Positions 33,356 to 43,150 of a DNA stretch of 64,000 nucleotides are shown here, one piece after another. The notes beneath the pieces were generated by a model. It did no database searches, was not told the origin of the DNA, and saw only the letters and a list, made by a program, of their open reading frames with translations. A program made the translations under genes and the position numbers. Each line of letters starts with the position of its first letter. The first letter of the stretch is position 1. Origin of the DNA: Acrocarpospora pleiomorpha (lineage in GTDB: Bacteria; Actinomycetota; Actinomycetes; Streptosporangiales; Streptosporangiaceae); the NCBI RefSeq assembly GCF_009687885.1, contig NZ_BLAF01000005.1, positions 209,118-273,117 on the forward strand. The letters run 5' to 3'.

Positions 33356-34930
33356 GTGCCACGACCCCGTCCGTTTCTCGCCGCCATCGCGTCGCTCGCG
33401 TTCGCCGTGGCGTGCAGTCCGCCCAGCGGTCCCGAGCCCGCCGCCTCGGCTCCGGCCGCCGCGACGACCACACTGCGCATCGGCCTGAGCGCCGAGTTGG
33501 GCGCGCTGGACCCGAACGCGTTCACCGGCAACTTCCTCATGCTGGACGCGATCTACGAACCACTGGTCACCTACGGTCAGGACGGCAAGCTGGAGCCGGG
33601 CCTGGCCGAGTCATGGACCGTCGAAGAAGGCGGTGAGCAGGTCACCTTCAATCTGCGGGACGGTGTGAAGTTCACCGACGGCACGCCGTTCGACGCCGCC
33701 GCCGTGAAGTGGAACTTCGACCGGTGGGTCGGCAACGAGCGCTTCTCGTTCTTCCGCGCCTCGCAGGTGATCGAGAAGGTCGAGGCTCCTGACCCGGACA
33801 CCGTCCGGCTGACCCTGTCGGAGCCGTACGAGCCGCTGCTCCAGGAGATGTCGATCGTACGGCCGGTCCGGCTGCTCAGCCCGAAGTCGGCCGCCGCCGA
33901 CGGTAAGTTCCAGAACCCTGTCGGCACGGGAGCGTGGAAGCTCGTCTCCAACGCCGCCACCGGCGCGACGCTGGAGCGCAACGACGAATACTGGGGTACG
34001 AAACCGCAGCTCACCAAGCTGGAGTTCAAGGTCATCCCGGACTCCCAGGCCAGGATCGACGCCCTGACCAACGGCGAACTCGACCTGCTCGGCGGCTCCT
34101 ACCTGTCCCCGATCACACCCGTCGAGGCGCAGTCGCTGAACGGGCGCGACGACGTCAATCTGCTGACCGGCGCGCCGGACGTGAGCACAATGCTGGGCTT
34201 CAACTCTGATGGGCCGGCGGGGGACAAGGCGGTCCGGGAAGCCGTCATCAAGGCGATCGACACCGCCTCTCTGGCCAAGGCGCTGCTCGCGGGGCAGGCC
34301 GAACCCGCGAAGCGGGTCTTCCCTCCAGGGGTGCCCGACTCCGGCACCGACCTCCCGCTCGGCTTCGACGCGGCGGGCGCGGCCAGCACTCTGGAGGCCG
34401 CCGGATACAAGCTCGACGGCGAGACCCGCGCCAAGGACGGCAAGCCGCTCTCGCTCCGGCTGCTCATCCCGTCGACCCCGGCGGAAGGCCAGCTCGACCC
34501 GCGCGCCATGGCCTCCGCCATCGCCTCGGAGCTCCAGAAGATCGGTGTCGGCGTGGAAATCACTCCGGTCGACGCCGCCGTCTACTACGACGAACGCGCC
34601 GAAGGCAAGTACGACATCACGTTCTTCGAGACGCTCGGCGCGCCCTACGACCCGTCCAGCTCGATCGTGTCCCTGTTCACCGACGAGGCGCGGGCGCCGC
34701 TCTGGACGACCCCGGCCATCGAAGGCCTGGTCGACAAGGCCCTGTTCGCCCCCGACCCGGCCGCCCGAGGGCTCGCCTACCAGGCTCTTTACGATGCCGT
34801 GGCGGCCGACGCCGGGTTCGTGCCGCTGGTCTACCGGCCGCGCCTGTGGGCGGTGCGGGGCGAGGTGAGAGGCTTCGACGTGCCGACGACCGACGTCGAC
34901 CTCGAACTGACCGGGGTCACCATCGGATGA
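33356..34930 (+). CDS. Nik/Opp-type ABC transporter substrate-binding lipoprotein
   Basis: A 524-residue family-5 solute-binding protein (peptide/nickel type): signal sequence with a lipobox-like AVAC, TLRIGLSAELGALDPNAF at the mature N-terminus, and LAESWTVEEGGEQVTFNLRD, the family signature region. Such proteins capture peptides, nickel chelates or opine metallophores outside the cell. GTG 33356 has GGAG upstream. It begins a four-gene importer operon joined by stop-start overlaps, followed by an MFS exporter remnant, a pairing reminiscent of metallophore recycling systems. Confidence 0.9.
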   Translation: MPRPRPFLAAIASLAFAVACSPPSGPEPAASAPAAATTTLRIGLSAELGALDPNAFTGNFLMLDAIYEPLVTYGQDGKLEPGLAESWTVEEGGEQVTFNLRDGVKFTDGTPFDAAAVKWNFDRWVGNERFSFFRASQVIEKVEAPDPDTVRLTLSEPYEPLLQEMSIVRPVRLLSPKSAAADGKFQNPVGTGAWKLVSNAATGATLERNDEYWGTKPQLTKLEFKVIPDSQARIDALTNGELDLLGGSYLSPITPVEAQSLNGRDDVNLLTGAPDVSTMLGFNSDGPAGDKAVREAVIKAIDTASLAKALLAGQAEPAKRVFPPGVPDSGTDLPLGFDAAGAASTLEAAGYKLDGETRAKDGKPLSLRLLIPSTPAEGQLDPRAMASAIASELQKIGVGVEITPVDAAVYYDERAEGKYDITFFETLGAPYDPSSSIVSLFTDEARAPLWTTPAIEGLVDKALFAPDPAARGLAYQALYDAVAADAGFVPLVYRPRLWAVRGEVRGFDVPTTDVDLELTGVTIG

Positions 34931-35871
34931 GAACGGCGGCGCGCTGGGCCATCGACACCGCGGGCGTGCTCCTGGCGCTCACGGCCGGGACCTTCGCGCT
35001 CGTCCTGCTGGCCCGGGGTGACCCGGCCGCGATCCTGGCGGCGACCCGGGCCGGCCGGTCGGCCACGCCCGAACAGGTCGAGGCGGTCCGGGTCGAGTTG
35101 GGGCTCGACGCTCCCGCGCTGGTCCGGTACTTCCGGTGGCTCGGCGACGCGCTCACCGGCGACTTCGGGTTGTCGCTGCGGACCAGTACCCCGATCGGGC
35201 CGGAGATCGCCGAACGCATGGGCGTGACGTTGTGGCTGGTGGGTGGTTCGGCGATCGTGGCCCTCACAGTGGGGTTGGCGCTCGGCATCGCCGGTGCGGT
35301 GCTCGGGCGCGGCCCGGCTCGCGGCGCGCTGCGCGGCGGGGCCCTGTTGCTTACCTCGATCCCGCCGTTCTGGCTGAGCTACCTGCTCGTCCTCCTGCTC
35401 GCCCTGCACCTCGGGCTGGTGCCGACCTCGGGGATCGGCGGGCCGGAGACGTGGGTGATGCCGCTGGCCGTCCTCGGGCTGCCCGCCGCCGGTGCGCTGA
35501 GCCGGGTGGTGGCGGTGACGCTGCGCGAGGCGCTCGACCAGCCATATGTGATGGCCGCACGGGCTCGGGGCAGCGGACCGGTCTCGATCGTGCTGCGAGA
35601 TGGCCTGCCAAACGCGGCCGGGCCGATCCTGTCGCTGGCCGGCATCACGATCGGCATGCTGCTGGTCGGCACGGTCGTCGTGGAGCAGATCTTCGGCTGG
35701 CCCGGCCTCGGCGACTACTTCGTGCACGCCGCCGGAGCCCGGGACGTGCCCGCGCTTCAGGCCAGCGCCTTGATCCTGGGCGGCGGGTTCATCCTGGCCA
35801 ACCGGCTGGCCGACGTGCTCCAGGCGCTCATCGACCCCCGGTTCCGGCGGCTGCGGAAGGGGACGGTGTGA
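34927..35871 (+). CDS. ABC transporter permease (DppB/NikB type)
   Basis: A 314-residue inner-membrane permease with six predicted helices. The first helix and DPAAILAA/TPEQVEAVRVELGLD loop are typical of DppB/NikB proteins; the EAA loop is REALDQPYVMAARARGSG. It overlaps the binding-protein stop (ATGA) and the next gene start (GTGA), so translation is coupled. Confidence 0.92.
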   Translation: MRTAARWAIDTAGVLLALTAGTFALVLLARGDPAAILAATRAGRSATPEQVEAVRVELGLDAPALVRYFRWLGDALTGDFGLSLRTSTPIGPEIAERMGVTLWLVGGSAIVALTVGLALGIAGAVLGRGPARGALRGGALLLTSIPPFWLSYLLVLLLALHLGLVPTSGIGGPETWVMPLAVLGLPAAGALSRVVAVTLREALDQPYVMAARARGSGPVSIVLRDGLPNAAGPILSLAGITIGMLLVGTVVVEQIFGWPGLGDYFVHAAGARDVPALQASALILGGGFILANRLADVLQALIDPRFRRLRKGTV

Positions 35872-37568
35872 GGAGTACCGTCCTGGTCGTCTTCGTGCTC
35901 GCCGGGCTGCTGGCACCCCTCATCGCGCCGTACGACCCCGCGGTCAGCGATCTGGCCGCCGGCCTGCTGCCGCCGTCGGCCGACCACTGGCTCGGCACCG
36001 ACCAGCTCGGCCGCGACCAGCTCAGCCGTCTGCTGTACGGCGCGCAGATCTCGCTGACGGTTACGGCGGCGGTTTTGGCGGTCTCGCTGACCTTCGGTGT
36101 GCTCGTCGGCACGCTCGCCGGATACTTCGGCGGCTGGATAGACCGGGTGATCTCCCGTGTCATCGACATGGCCGTCTCGCTGCCGGGCATGCTCGTGGCC
36201 CTGGCCGTCATCGGGGTACGCGGGCCCGGCGTGTTCAACCTCGTCATCGCGATGTCCCTGTGGGCGTGGTCGCCCTACGCGCGGATCGCGCGGGCGAAGG
36301 TGGCGGCGATGCGGGACAGCCCGCACCTGGACGCGCTGCGGCTGATGGGCGCGGGGCCCGCGCGGGTCATCGGCCGGCATCTGGTGCCGCCCGCCCTGGG
36401 GCCGTGCCTGGTGTACGCCAGCACTGACGTCGGAGCGATCGTGCTGGGCGTCGCCACGCTGAGCTTCCTTGGCTTGGGCATCCCGCCGCCGTACGCGGAA
36501 TGGGGCCAGATGCTCATCGAGGGGCGGCCCTTCCTGGCGTCCGCGTGGTGGCTGGCCTATCCGCCGGGGATCGCGATCACCGCCGTGGTGTTCGCCAGCA
36601 ACCTGCTTGGGGAACGCCTGGCGGGAGGTGACGAGCGGCCCTCGATTCTGCGCTGGGTGCTGCCCGCGCGCCGGAACCGGACCGTCGCCGCCAAGGATGA
36701 CGAGGCGTTGCGGGTGGAGGGCCTGTCCGTCGGCTATCCCCAGCGGGTGGTCGCCGACGTCTCCTATGAGGTGCGACGCGGCGAAGTCCTGGCCGTAGTA
36801 GGGGAGAGCGGTAGTGGGAAGACGACCTCGGTACTGGCGCCCTTCGGCCTGGTCGACCCTCGGGCGATCGTCACCGGGTCGATCACCCAGGGGAAGCGCG
36901 TGGGCGTGGTCTTCCAGGACAACCTCGCTGTGTTCAATCCGCTGCGAACCATCGGCTCCCACGTGGGCGAGGCGGTCAGGAACGCTCGGCGGGGGCGGCG
37001 CACCGAAGAACTGCTGACCCTGGTCGGCCTGCCCGCGTCCGTCGCCCGGCGCTACCCGCACGAGCTGTCCGGCGGCCAGCGGCAGCGGGTGCAGATCGCC
37101 ATCGCCATCGCGGGTGAGCCGGAGTTGCTGATCGCCGACGAACCGACCTCGGCGCTGGACGTGACCGTACAGGCCCAGCTCCTCGATCTCCTCGCCCGGC
37201 TGCGCGACGAACTGAACATGGCGATGATCGTGGTCAGCCACGACCTCGCGGTGGTCGCCCGCCTGGCCGACACCGTCGCCGTCATGTACGCCGGGCGCAT
37301 CGTCGAACAGGGTCCGCTCAGCACGGTGATCAACAGCCCGGCACACCCTTATACCCGCGGCCTGCTCGACGCCGTACCCCGTCCGGGAGCGGTGCCGGGC
37401 ACCCGGTTCCGCACCATGCCCGGCCGATCCGGGGCGGCCCCCGACGACCTCGCCGGTTGCGCGTTCGCGCCCCGCTGCGTGATCGCCGTGCCCGAATGCT
37501 CCGCCAACAGGCCGATGCTGGAACTGATCGGCGCGGGACATCAGTCGGCCTGTCCGAGGAAGGCGTGA
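35868..37568 (+). CDS. fused ABC permease-ATPase (NikC-NikD type)
   Basis: A 566-residue fusion. Residues about 1-255 are a DppC/NikC permease (HWLGTDQLGRDQLSRLLYG, EAA loop near 135); about 275-560 are an ATPase with Walker A GESGSGKTT, signature LSGGQRQRV, Walker B LLIADEPTSALD and the oligopeptide/dipeptide C-terminal Cys-rich segment (CAFAPRCVIAVPECS). In most systems these are separate genes. GTG 35868 overlaps the previous stop. The fusion fixes one permease half to one ATPase half of the importer. Confidence 0.92.
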   Translation: MRSTVLVVFVLAGLLAPLIAPYDPAVSDLAAGLLPPSADHWLGTDQLGRDQLSRLLYGAQISLTVTAAVLAVSLTFGVLVGTLAGYFGGWIDRVISRVIDMAVSLPGMLVALAVIGVRGPGVFNLVIAMSLWAWSPYARIARAKVAAMRDSPHLDALRLMGAGPARVIGRHLVPPALGPCLVYASTDVGAIVLGVATLSFLGLGIPPPYAEWGQMLIEGRPFLASAWWLAYPPGIAITAVVFASNLLGERLAGGDERPSILRWVLPARRNRTVAAKDDEALRVEGLSVGYPQRVVADVSYEVRRGEVLAVVGESGSGKTTSVLAPFGLVDPRAIVTGSITQGKRVGVVFQDNLAVFNPLRTIGSHVGEAVRNARRGRRTEELLTLVGLPASVARRYPHELSGGQRQRVQIAIAIAGEPELLIADEPTSALDVTVQAQLLDLLARLRDELNMAMIVVSHDLAVVARLADTVAVMYAGRIVEQGPLSTVINSPAHPYTRGLLDAVPRPGAVPGTRFRTMPGRSGAAPDDLAGCAFAPRCVIAVPECSANRPMLELIGAGHQSACPRKA

Positions 37569-37570
37569 CC

Positions 37571-38296
37571 ATGCTGGAGGTCGACGGGCTCACCACCGCG
37601 TTCCTGAAAGAGGTCACCCTCCGGGTTGGCCCCAGGGAGATCGTCGGGATCGTCGGCGAATCGGGCTGCGGCAAAACCACGCTCGCCCGGGTGATCACGG
37701 GTCTGTGGCGTCCCACTGCGGGTGTGGTGCGGTTCGACGGTGTGGACGTGCACTCCCTGCGCGGACGTGCACTGCGCGATCATCGCCGGAACATCCAGAT
37801 GGTCTTCCAGGACCCGTACCTGACGCTGAGCCCCCGGCAGACGGTCCGGCAGGCGATCAACGAGCCCCTGGCGATCCATCGCATCACCGACCCTGTCCGC
37901 GTGGACGAGCTGCTCGACCTGGTCGGGCTCGACCCCGAGGTCGGCGGGCGCAAGCCCCGGCAGCTGTCCGGCGGACAACAACAGCGCGTGGCCATCGCCC
38001 GCGCGCTCGCCCTGGGACCCCGGCTCCTTGTGTGCGACGAGCCGGTGACCGCACTGGACGTGTCGGTGCAGGCCAAGGTCCTCAACCTGCTCTGCGGCCT
38101 GCGCGACCGGCTCGGCCTGGCCTGCCTGTTCATCGCCCACGACCTGGCCGTGGTCCGCCAGCTCGCCGACCGCATCGCGGTCATGCACGAGGGCCGCATC
38201 GTCGAACAGGGCCCGACCCTGGACGTGATGACCGAACCGCAACACCCGTACACCCGGACGTTACTGGCCGCGACGCCTACGATCCCCTTCGCGTAG
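37571..38296 (+). CDS. ABC transporter ATPase (NikE/DppF type)
   Basis: A 241-residue ATPase: Walker A GESGCGKTT, Q-loop QMVFQDPY, signature LSGGQQQRV, Walker B LLVCDEPVTALD and switch His in IAHDLAVV. It completes the importer with the fused permease-ATPase. I chose ATG 37571, where GAGGAAGG has proper spacing, over a GTG at 37565 that would lie too close to it. Its 3' end overlaps the convergent MFS gene by 20 bases. Confidence 0.9.
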   Translation: MLEVDGLTTAFLKEVTLRVGPREIVGIVGESGCGKTTLARVITGLWRPTAGVVRFDGVDVHSLRGRALRDHRRNIQMVFQDPYLTLSPRQTVRQAINEPLAIHRITDPVRVDELLDLVGLDPEVGGRKPRQLSGGQQQRVAIARALALGPRLLVCDEPVTALDVSVQAKVLNLLCGLRDRLGLACLFIAHDLAVVRQLADRIAVMHEGRIVEQGPTLDVMTEPQHPYTRTLLAATPTIPFA

Positions 38297-39102
38297 CCAG
38301 CACGACCAACGGGATCACCACGCACTGCGCGGCCACGGCCAGCCAGAACCACGGCAGATGGCCGGCCCGCTCGAACACGCCGTAGAGAGGGCCGCCCACC
38401 AGTCCGCTGAGGCAGGCGCCGATCCCGACGGCCAGGCGCTGCTGCCCGAAGACCACAGTCGCCGACCGTTTCGACCGGGCCAGCGCCTCCAGGTCGTTTT
38501 TGAGGAACAACACCGCGTTGCCGAAGCTGATCGCGGCGACACCCGGCACGATCAGGACGGCGGAGAAGGCGGTCATTCCGGCGGCCAGACAGCCGAACCC
38601 GATCAGCATCGCCGTGGGGTAACTCATGCGCTGGACCCACCCGGAGACCAGCGGCTGCAACAAGGCCAGACCGAGGGAGTAGCCCATCATCGCCAGGCCG
38701 AAGGTCAGCGTGGAGACCCGGCCCTGGGCGTAGCTGGACAGGTATTGGTAGAACTGCATGTACACGTACAGGGACAGAGCGGTCACCACGAACGGCAGCG
38801 ATGCGCTCGGCGACCGCCGCCGTGGCCGGAGCGCTGGCGAACTGCACCAGGGTCGCCACCGCGAGCACCACCCCGACCTGCTCCATGGCCAGGTCCACGC
38901 GCTCGTGCAGCAGCACCGCCATATAAGGGTGCACGGAGAACGAACCGACGTTGACCAGGAACCCTCCGGCCAGCACGGCGAACCGAGCCCCGGTCAGTGA
39001 TCGCCGATAGATCAGTCGCTTGGGCGTCGTCAACTGGCCGGTGACCTCCGTGTCGTGTGCTCCCTGAAAGAGTCGTCCGGCGAAGGCGGATGGTTCCTGC
39101 AT
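38277..39102 (-). pseudogene. MFS transporter, frameshifted
   Basis: Two adjoining frames together encode one 12-helix major facilitator: the first (about 39102-38800) has RFAVLAGGFLVNVGSFSVHP and ends in AVAERIAA, the second (to 38277) resumes FVVTALSLYVYMQFYQYLSS and ends ATRRGS. The frame changes within a few bases near 38800; removing one G would restore it. It may be a true pseudogene or a base error. Relatives beside Nik/Opp importers can export metallophores. Start is uncertain: ATG 39102, or a TTG further in behind GGAGG. Confidence 0.8.
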
Positions 39103-39201
39103 GATCGGGACGAATATCCGAACTCGGCGGGAACCAGGCGGATACCGGATCCGACTCTCTTATCAGAGCCAGGGGCTCACCAGATTCGAGAGGACTCTCC
39201 C

Positions 39202-40659
39202 GTGACCACCGACTCCCTTCCCCCACAGGCCCCGCCCCGCCGAGGCGTGTGGTCCCAGTTGCGGCCCCTGCTGCTGCGTCTGCACTTCTACGCGGGTGTG
39301 TTCATCGCGCCGTTCATCCTGATCGCGGCCGTTACCGGCCTCATCTACACCACCGCGCCGCAGGTCGAGCGCATGGTGTACGACCATGAGCTCCGCGTTC
39401 CCGCCGGGCAGACGATGCAGCCGCTCAGCAAGCAGGTCGCCGCCGCCCGAGCGGCCCACCCTGCAGGCGACATCAATTCGGTCATGCCAGCCGTCGATGC
39501 GACCAGCACCACCCGGGTGGTCTTCTCGGACGAAACCGTGCCCGCCGACTACGAGATGGCGGTGTTCGTCGACCCGTACACGCTGGAGGTGCGCGGCCAG
39601 GAGCGGACCTTCGGCCAGTGGCTCGGCGTGCGGGCCTGGATCGACGACCTGCACCGCAACCTGCACCTGGGCGCGTTCGGCCGCAACTACAGCGAACTGG
39701 CTGCGAGCTGGATGTGGATCGTCGTCCTCGGCGGCCTGGCCCTATGGATCGGTCGGCGCCGCAGCCTGAAGCGCGTCGTCCTGCCGGACACCTCGGCCAA
39801 GAAGGGCCGCTCCCGCAACCTGTCGTGGCACGCCGCCACCGGCGTGTGGATCACGATCGGGCTGCTGCTTCTCTCGGTCACCGGCCTGACCTGGTCGAAC
39901 TACGCGGGGGCCAAGATCGCGGACGTCCGGACGCTGTTCGACTGGAACTCCCCGCCGCTGGAGACGAGCCTGACCGCCGACAGCCAGGCGGCCGAGCACC
40001 AGCATGGTGCCGCCCCGGCCGTCGAGGGCGGCGACGCGGTGTTCACCTCGGGCGTCGGCATCGACGGCGTCATGGCCACCGCCACCGCGCAGGGCCTGCG
40101 GACCCCGCTATTCATCGCTCCGCCTGCTGATGGACAGTCGGCCTGGAAGGTGAACGAGAGCAAGCGCGACTGGCCGACCCGCTTCGACGCGGTCACCGTC
40201 AACGGGAGCACGGGCACGGTCGTCGACCGGGTCGACTTCGCCGAGTGGCCGTTCATGGCCAAGATGACCAACTGGACGATCGACGCCCACATGGGCATCC
40301 TCTTCGGCATTCCCAACCAGCTCGTGCTGGCCGGTCTGGCGATCGGTCTGATCTTCGTCATCGTGCGCGGCTACGGGATGTGGTGGCAGCGCCGCCCGAC
40401 CGGACAGCGGTTCGGCCGCCCGGCTCCACGCGGCAGCCTGCGCGCGCTCACACCGGGCGTGCTGGCGGGTGTGGCCGTGGCCACCTTGGTCGTCGCCTAC
40501 TTCGTGCCACTGTTCGCCGTCAGCCTGGCGATCTTCCTGGCGGTCGACGTGCTGATCGAACGACGGCGGACGACCCGCCCGGCGGTGCTGCCCGGTACTT
40601 TTGAGTCGGTCTCGGCCTCTCCCGAGGAGGCTCAACCGTCCGAGCCCAGCCTGCTTTAG
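39202..40659 (+). CDS. PepSY-associated transmembrane protein
   Basis: A 485-residue membrane protein of the PepSY-TM (PiuB-like) family: N-terminal LHFYAGVFIAPFILIAAVTG with its conserved His, an external PepSY-like domain, DLHRNLHLGAFGRNYSELAA, a middle helix pair with SWHAATGVW, a second external domain and C-terminal helices. Family members occur in siderophore-iron uptake loci and may reduce metal or haem at the membrane. GTG 39202 follows GAGAGG. It stands between the metal importer and the B12 riboswitch operon. Confidence 0.87.
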   Translation: MTTDSLPPQAPPRRGVWSQLRPLLLRLHFYAGVFIAPFILIAAVTGLIYTTAPQVERMVYDHELRVPAGQTMQPLSKQVAAARAAHPAGDINSVMPAVDATSTTRVVFSDETVPADYEMAVFVDPYTLEVRGQERTFGQWLGVRAWIDDLHRNLHLGAFGRNYSELAASWMWIVVLGGLALWIGRRRSLKRVVLPDTSAKKGRSRNLSWHAATGVWITIGLLLLSVTGLTWSNYAGAKIADVRTLFDWNSPPLETSLTADSQAAEHQHGAAPAVEGGDAVFTSGVGIDGVMATATAQGLRTPLFIAPPADGQSAWKVNESKRDWPTRFDAVTVNGSTGTVVDRVDFAEWPFMAKMTNWTIDAHMGILFGIPNQLVLAGLAIGLIFVIVRGYGMWWQRRPTGQRFGRPAPRGSLRALTPGVLAGVAVATLVVAYFVPLFAVSLAIFLAVDVLIERRRTTRPAVLPGTFESVSASPEEAQPSEPSLL

Positions 40660-40769
40660 AAGTTCACCGACTTCACGGCGAGCTCGAACGATTGCGCCAC
40701 CCTTCCGACTTATCGCGAACTTCTCGCAACAAGAGGGACCCCGCTCGTGGACATTCATCCGCTTCGTGT

Positions 40770-40930
40770 GATGATGACGGCGAAGGCGAGCGCGGACTGA
40801 GGAAACCGGTGTGAATCCGGTGCGGTCCCGCCACTGTGATCGGTGAGCGAGTCCCGAAAGCGCGCCACTGCTCCGGCGACGGGGTGGGAAGGCGGGGACG
40901 AGCGTCGACCCGAGAGCCAGGAGACTCACG
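40770..40930 (+). promoter_or_regulatory. cobalamin riboswitch
   Basis: The conserved core is clear: GAGGAAACCGGTGTGAATCC, then GCGGTCCCGCCACTGT (the B12 box region), followed by variable hairpins and a 3' GAGAGCCAGGAGACTC segment. It lies about 150 bases upstream of a BtuF-like binding-protein gene and should turn the operon off when adenosylcobalamin is plentiful. Boundaries are approximate. Confidence 0.93.
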
Positions 40931-41078
40931 CGGTCGCCTCCTCGATGAACTGGGGCGGATTTCCCCTGAGAGGAGCGGGCCTCGATGCCTGGCATGCCGG
41001 TGGTGACGCCGCGAGGCCCTTCAGTGACCCCTTTCACAGATCCGCCCCGTTGTGCACATTCCTTGAGAGGAACATGTC

Positions 41079-42092
41079 ATGACGGGCAGACGTCCCACGT
41101 CCCTGCTGCTCGCCCTGCTGGTTACCGGTGTGTTAGCCGCCTGCGGTGGCACATCGGCAGAAGAACCCCCGGCCGCACAGGCCTCGGCTGAACAACCTCC
41201 CGCCACGACCGCGAGCACGGGCTTCCCCCTTACGCTCGAGAACTGCGGCGTCACCACCACCTACGAGGCCGCGCCGACGCGCGCCATCTCGATGAACCAG
41301 CACGCCACCGAGGTGATGCTGGCGCTCGGCCTGGAGAAGTCGATGATCGGCACCGCCTACCTCGACGACCAGATGCTGCCCGAGTACAAGGCCGCCTACG
41401 ACGCCATCAAGGTTGTCGCGAAGGAGTACCCCTCCTACGAGGCCTTGCTGGCCGAGGAGCCCGACTTTGTCTACGGCGGCTTCGGCAGCACCTTCGACGA
41501 GAAGGAGGGCCGCAGCCGCACCGCGCTCCAGGAGGCGGGCATCAAGACCTACCTCAACGTCGAGGAGTGCGCCGAGGGCGCGGTCACGATGCAGCTGATG
41601 GACCAGGAGATCCGCAATGTCGCGAAGATCTTCGGAGCCCAGGACAAGGCCGACCCGCTGCTGACCGAGCTTCACGGCACCCTGGCCTCGCTCCGCGAGA
41701 AGCTGGCCGGCGTCCCGCCGGTGAAGCTGTTCGTGTACGACTCCGGCGACAAGACCGCCTTCACCGCCGGCGGCAAGGGCATCGGCAACGAGATCATCAA
41801 GCTCGCGGGCGCGGAGAACATCTTCGCCGACGTCGACAAGGTCTGGGGCGACGTCTCCTTCGAGCAGGTCGCCGAGCGTGCCCCCGACTGGATCGTCATC
41901 TACGACTACGGCGACGAGCCCGTCGACGCCAAGAAGAAGTTCCTCCTGGACAACCCCGCGCTCAAGGACGTCCCGGCGATCAAGGAGCAGCGCTTCGCGG
42001 TGCTGCCGCTGTCGTCGGTCGTGCTCGGCGTCCGCGCCCCGAGCGCCGTCGAGGCGCTGGCCGAGCAGATCTACGCCGACCAGTTCCGGTGA
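41079..42092 (+). CDS. BtuF-like corrinoid/siderophore-binding lipoprotein
   Basis: A 337-residue periplasmic-type binding protein anchored by lipobox LAAC. The FecB/BtuF fold is shown by RAISMNQHATEVMLALGLEKSMI near the mature N-terminus and VFVY-like VKLFVYDSGD in the second lobe. The cobalamin riboswitch upstream strongly suggests the ligand is vitamin B12 or another corrinoid, although by sequence alone it could bind ferric siderophores. It is the first gene of a three-gene ABC importer coupled by GTGA overlaps. Confidence 0.88.
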   Translation: MTGRRPTSLLLALLVTGVLAACGGTSAEEPPAAQASAEQPPATTASTGFPLTLENCGVTTTYEAAPTRAISMNQHATEVMLALGLEKSMIGTAYLDDQMLPEYKAAYDAIKVVAKEYPSYEALLAEEPDFVYGGFGSTFDEKEGRSRTALQEAGIKTYLNVEECAEGAVTMQLMDQEIRNVAKIFGAQDKADPLLTELHGTLASLREKLAGVPPVKLFVYDSGDKTAFTAGGKGIGNEIIKLAGAENIFADVDKVWGDVSFEQVAERAPDWIVIYDYGDEPVDAKKKFLLDNPALKDVPAIKEQRFAVLPLSSVVLGVRAPSAVEALAEQIYADQFR

Positions 42093-43150
42093 GCGAGTTG
42101 ACCGTGGCCGCCCTGCTTCCGGCGCGGCGCCCTGGCCTGCGCTATCCGATCGTCATCGGCCTGCTGCTCGCCCTGCTGGCCGGGGCGGTCACCGCGGCGA
42201 TCGCCGCCGGATCGGTCCCGCTGCCGGCCGGGCAGGTGTGGGCGATCCTGCTCCACAACGTCCACCCCGCCCTGGCCGAGCCGACCTGGACCGCCGCGCG
42301 GGAGACCATCGTCATGGACGTGCGGCTGCCGCGCGTTCTGCTCGCGGCCGTCGTGGGCGCGGGCCTGGCCGTCTGCGGCATGGCTCTCCAAGCTCTGGTA
42401 CGCAACCCGCTCGCCGACCCCATGCTCCTGGGCGTGTCGTCCGGGGCGAGCGTCGGCGCGGTCAGCGTACTGGTCTTCGGCCTCGGGTTCTTCGGCGCGT
42501 TCTCTCTGCCGATCGCGGCCTTCGTCGGCGCGCTGGCCGCCCTGGTGGCGGTGTACTTCCTGGCCAGGCAGGGCGGCCGGATGACCACAGTCCGCCTGGT
42601 GCTGGCCGGGGTCGCCATGGCCGAGGTGCTGTCGGCGGTGGCGAGTTTCCTGGTGGTGACGTCCAATGACCCGCACAAGACCCAGGCGGCGGTGCGCTGG
42701 ATGCTCGGCGGCCTGGCCGGCACCACCTGGACGATGGTGTGGATCCCGGCGGTGGCCGTCCTGGTCGGCACGGTCGTGCTGCTGGGGGTGTCCCGTCCGC
42801 TGAACCTGCTGCTGGCGGGGGAGGAGGCGGCGGCCTCGCTCGGCCTGGACGTGCACCGGTTCAGGGCGGCGCTGTTCGTGCTGGTCGCGATGATGATCGG
42901 CACGATCGTGGCAGTCAGCGGGGCGATCGGCTTCGTCGGCCTGGTCATGCCGCATGTCGTGCGGCTGATGATCGGCGCCGACCACCGCAGAGCGCTTCCG
43001 GCGACGGCCCTGCTCGGCGCGTCCTTCCTCATCCTGGCCGACCTGCTGGCCCGCACCCTCATCGCCCCCGAGGAGATTCCGGTCGGCATCCTCACCGCCC
43101 TGGTCGGCGGCCCTTTCTTCCTGTGGCTGATGCGGAGGCGGTCGAAGTGA
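42089..43150 (+). CDS. BtuC/FecCD-type ABC permease
   Basis: A 353-residue permease with about ten hydrophobic segments. Family motifs are RLPRVLLAAVVGAGLAVCGM, LVRNPLADPMLLGVSSGAS and GFVGLVMPHVVRL. It forms the membrane channel for the adjacent binding protein. GTG 42089 overlaps the previous stop and its own end overlaps the ATPase start. Confidence 0.93.
   Translation: MSELTVAALLPARRPGLRYPIVIGLLLALLAGAVTAAIAAGSVPLPAGQVWAILLHNVHPALAEPTWTAARETIVMDVRLPRVLLAAVVGAGLAVCGMALQALVRNPLADPMLLGVSSGASVGAVSVLVFGLGFFGAFSLPIAAFVGALAALVAVYFLARQGGRMTTVRLVLAGVAMAEVLSAVASFLVVTSNDPHKTQAAVRWMLGGLAGTTWTMVWIPAVAVLVGTVVLLGVSRPLNLLLAGEEAAASLGLDVHRFRAALFVLVAMMIGTIVAVSGAIGFVGLVMPHVVRLMIGADHRRALPATALLGASFLILADLLARTLIAPEEIPVGILTALVGGPFFLWLMRRRSK

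Noticed and set aside
38277..39102. Programmed frameshift in the MFS gene
   Set aside because: No slippery sequence is evident at the break near 38800; mutation or sequence error is simpler.
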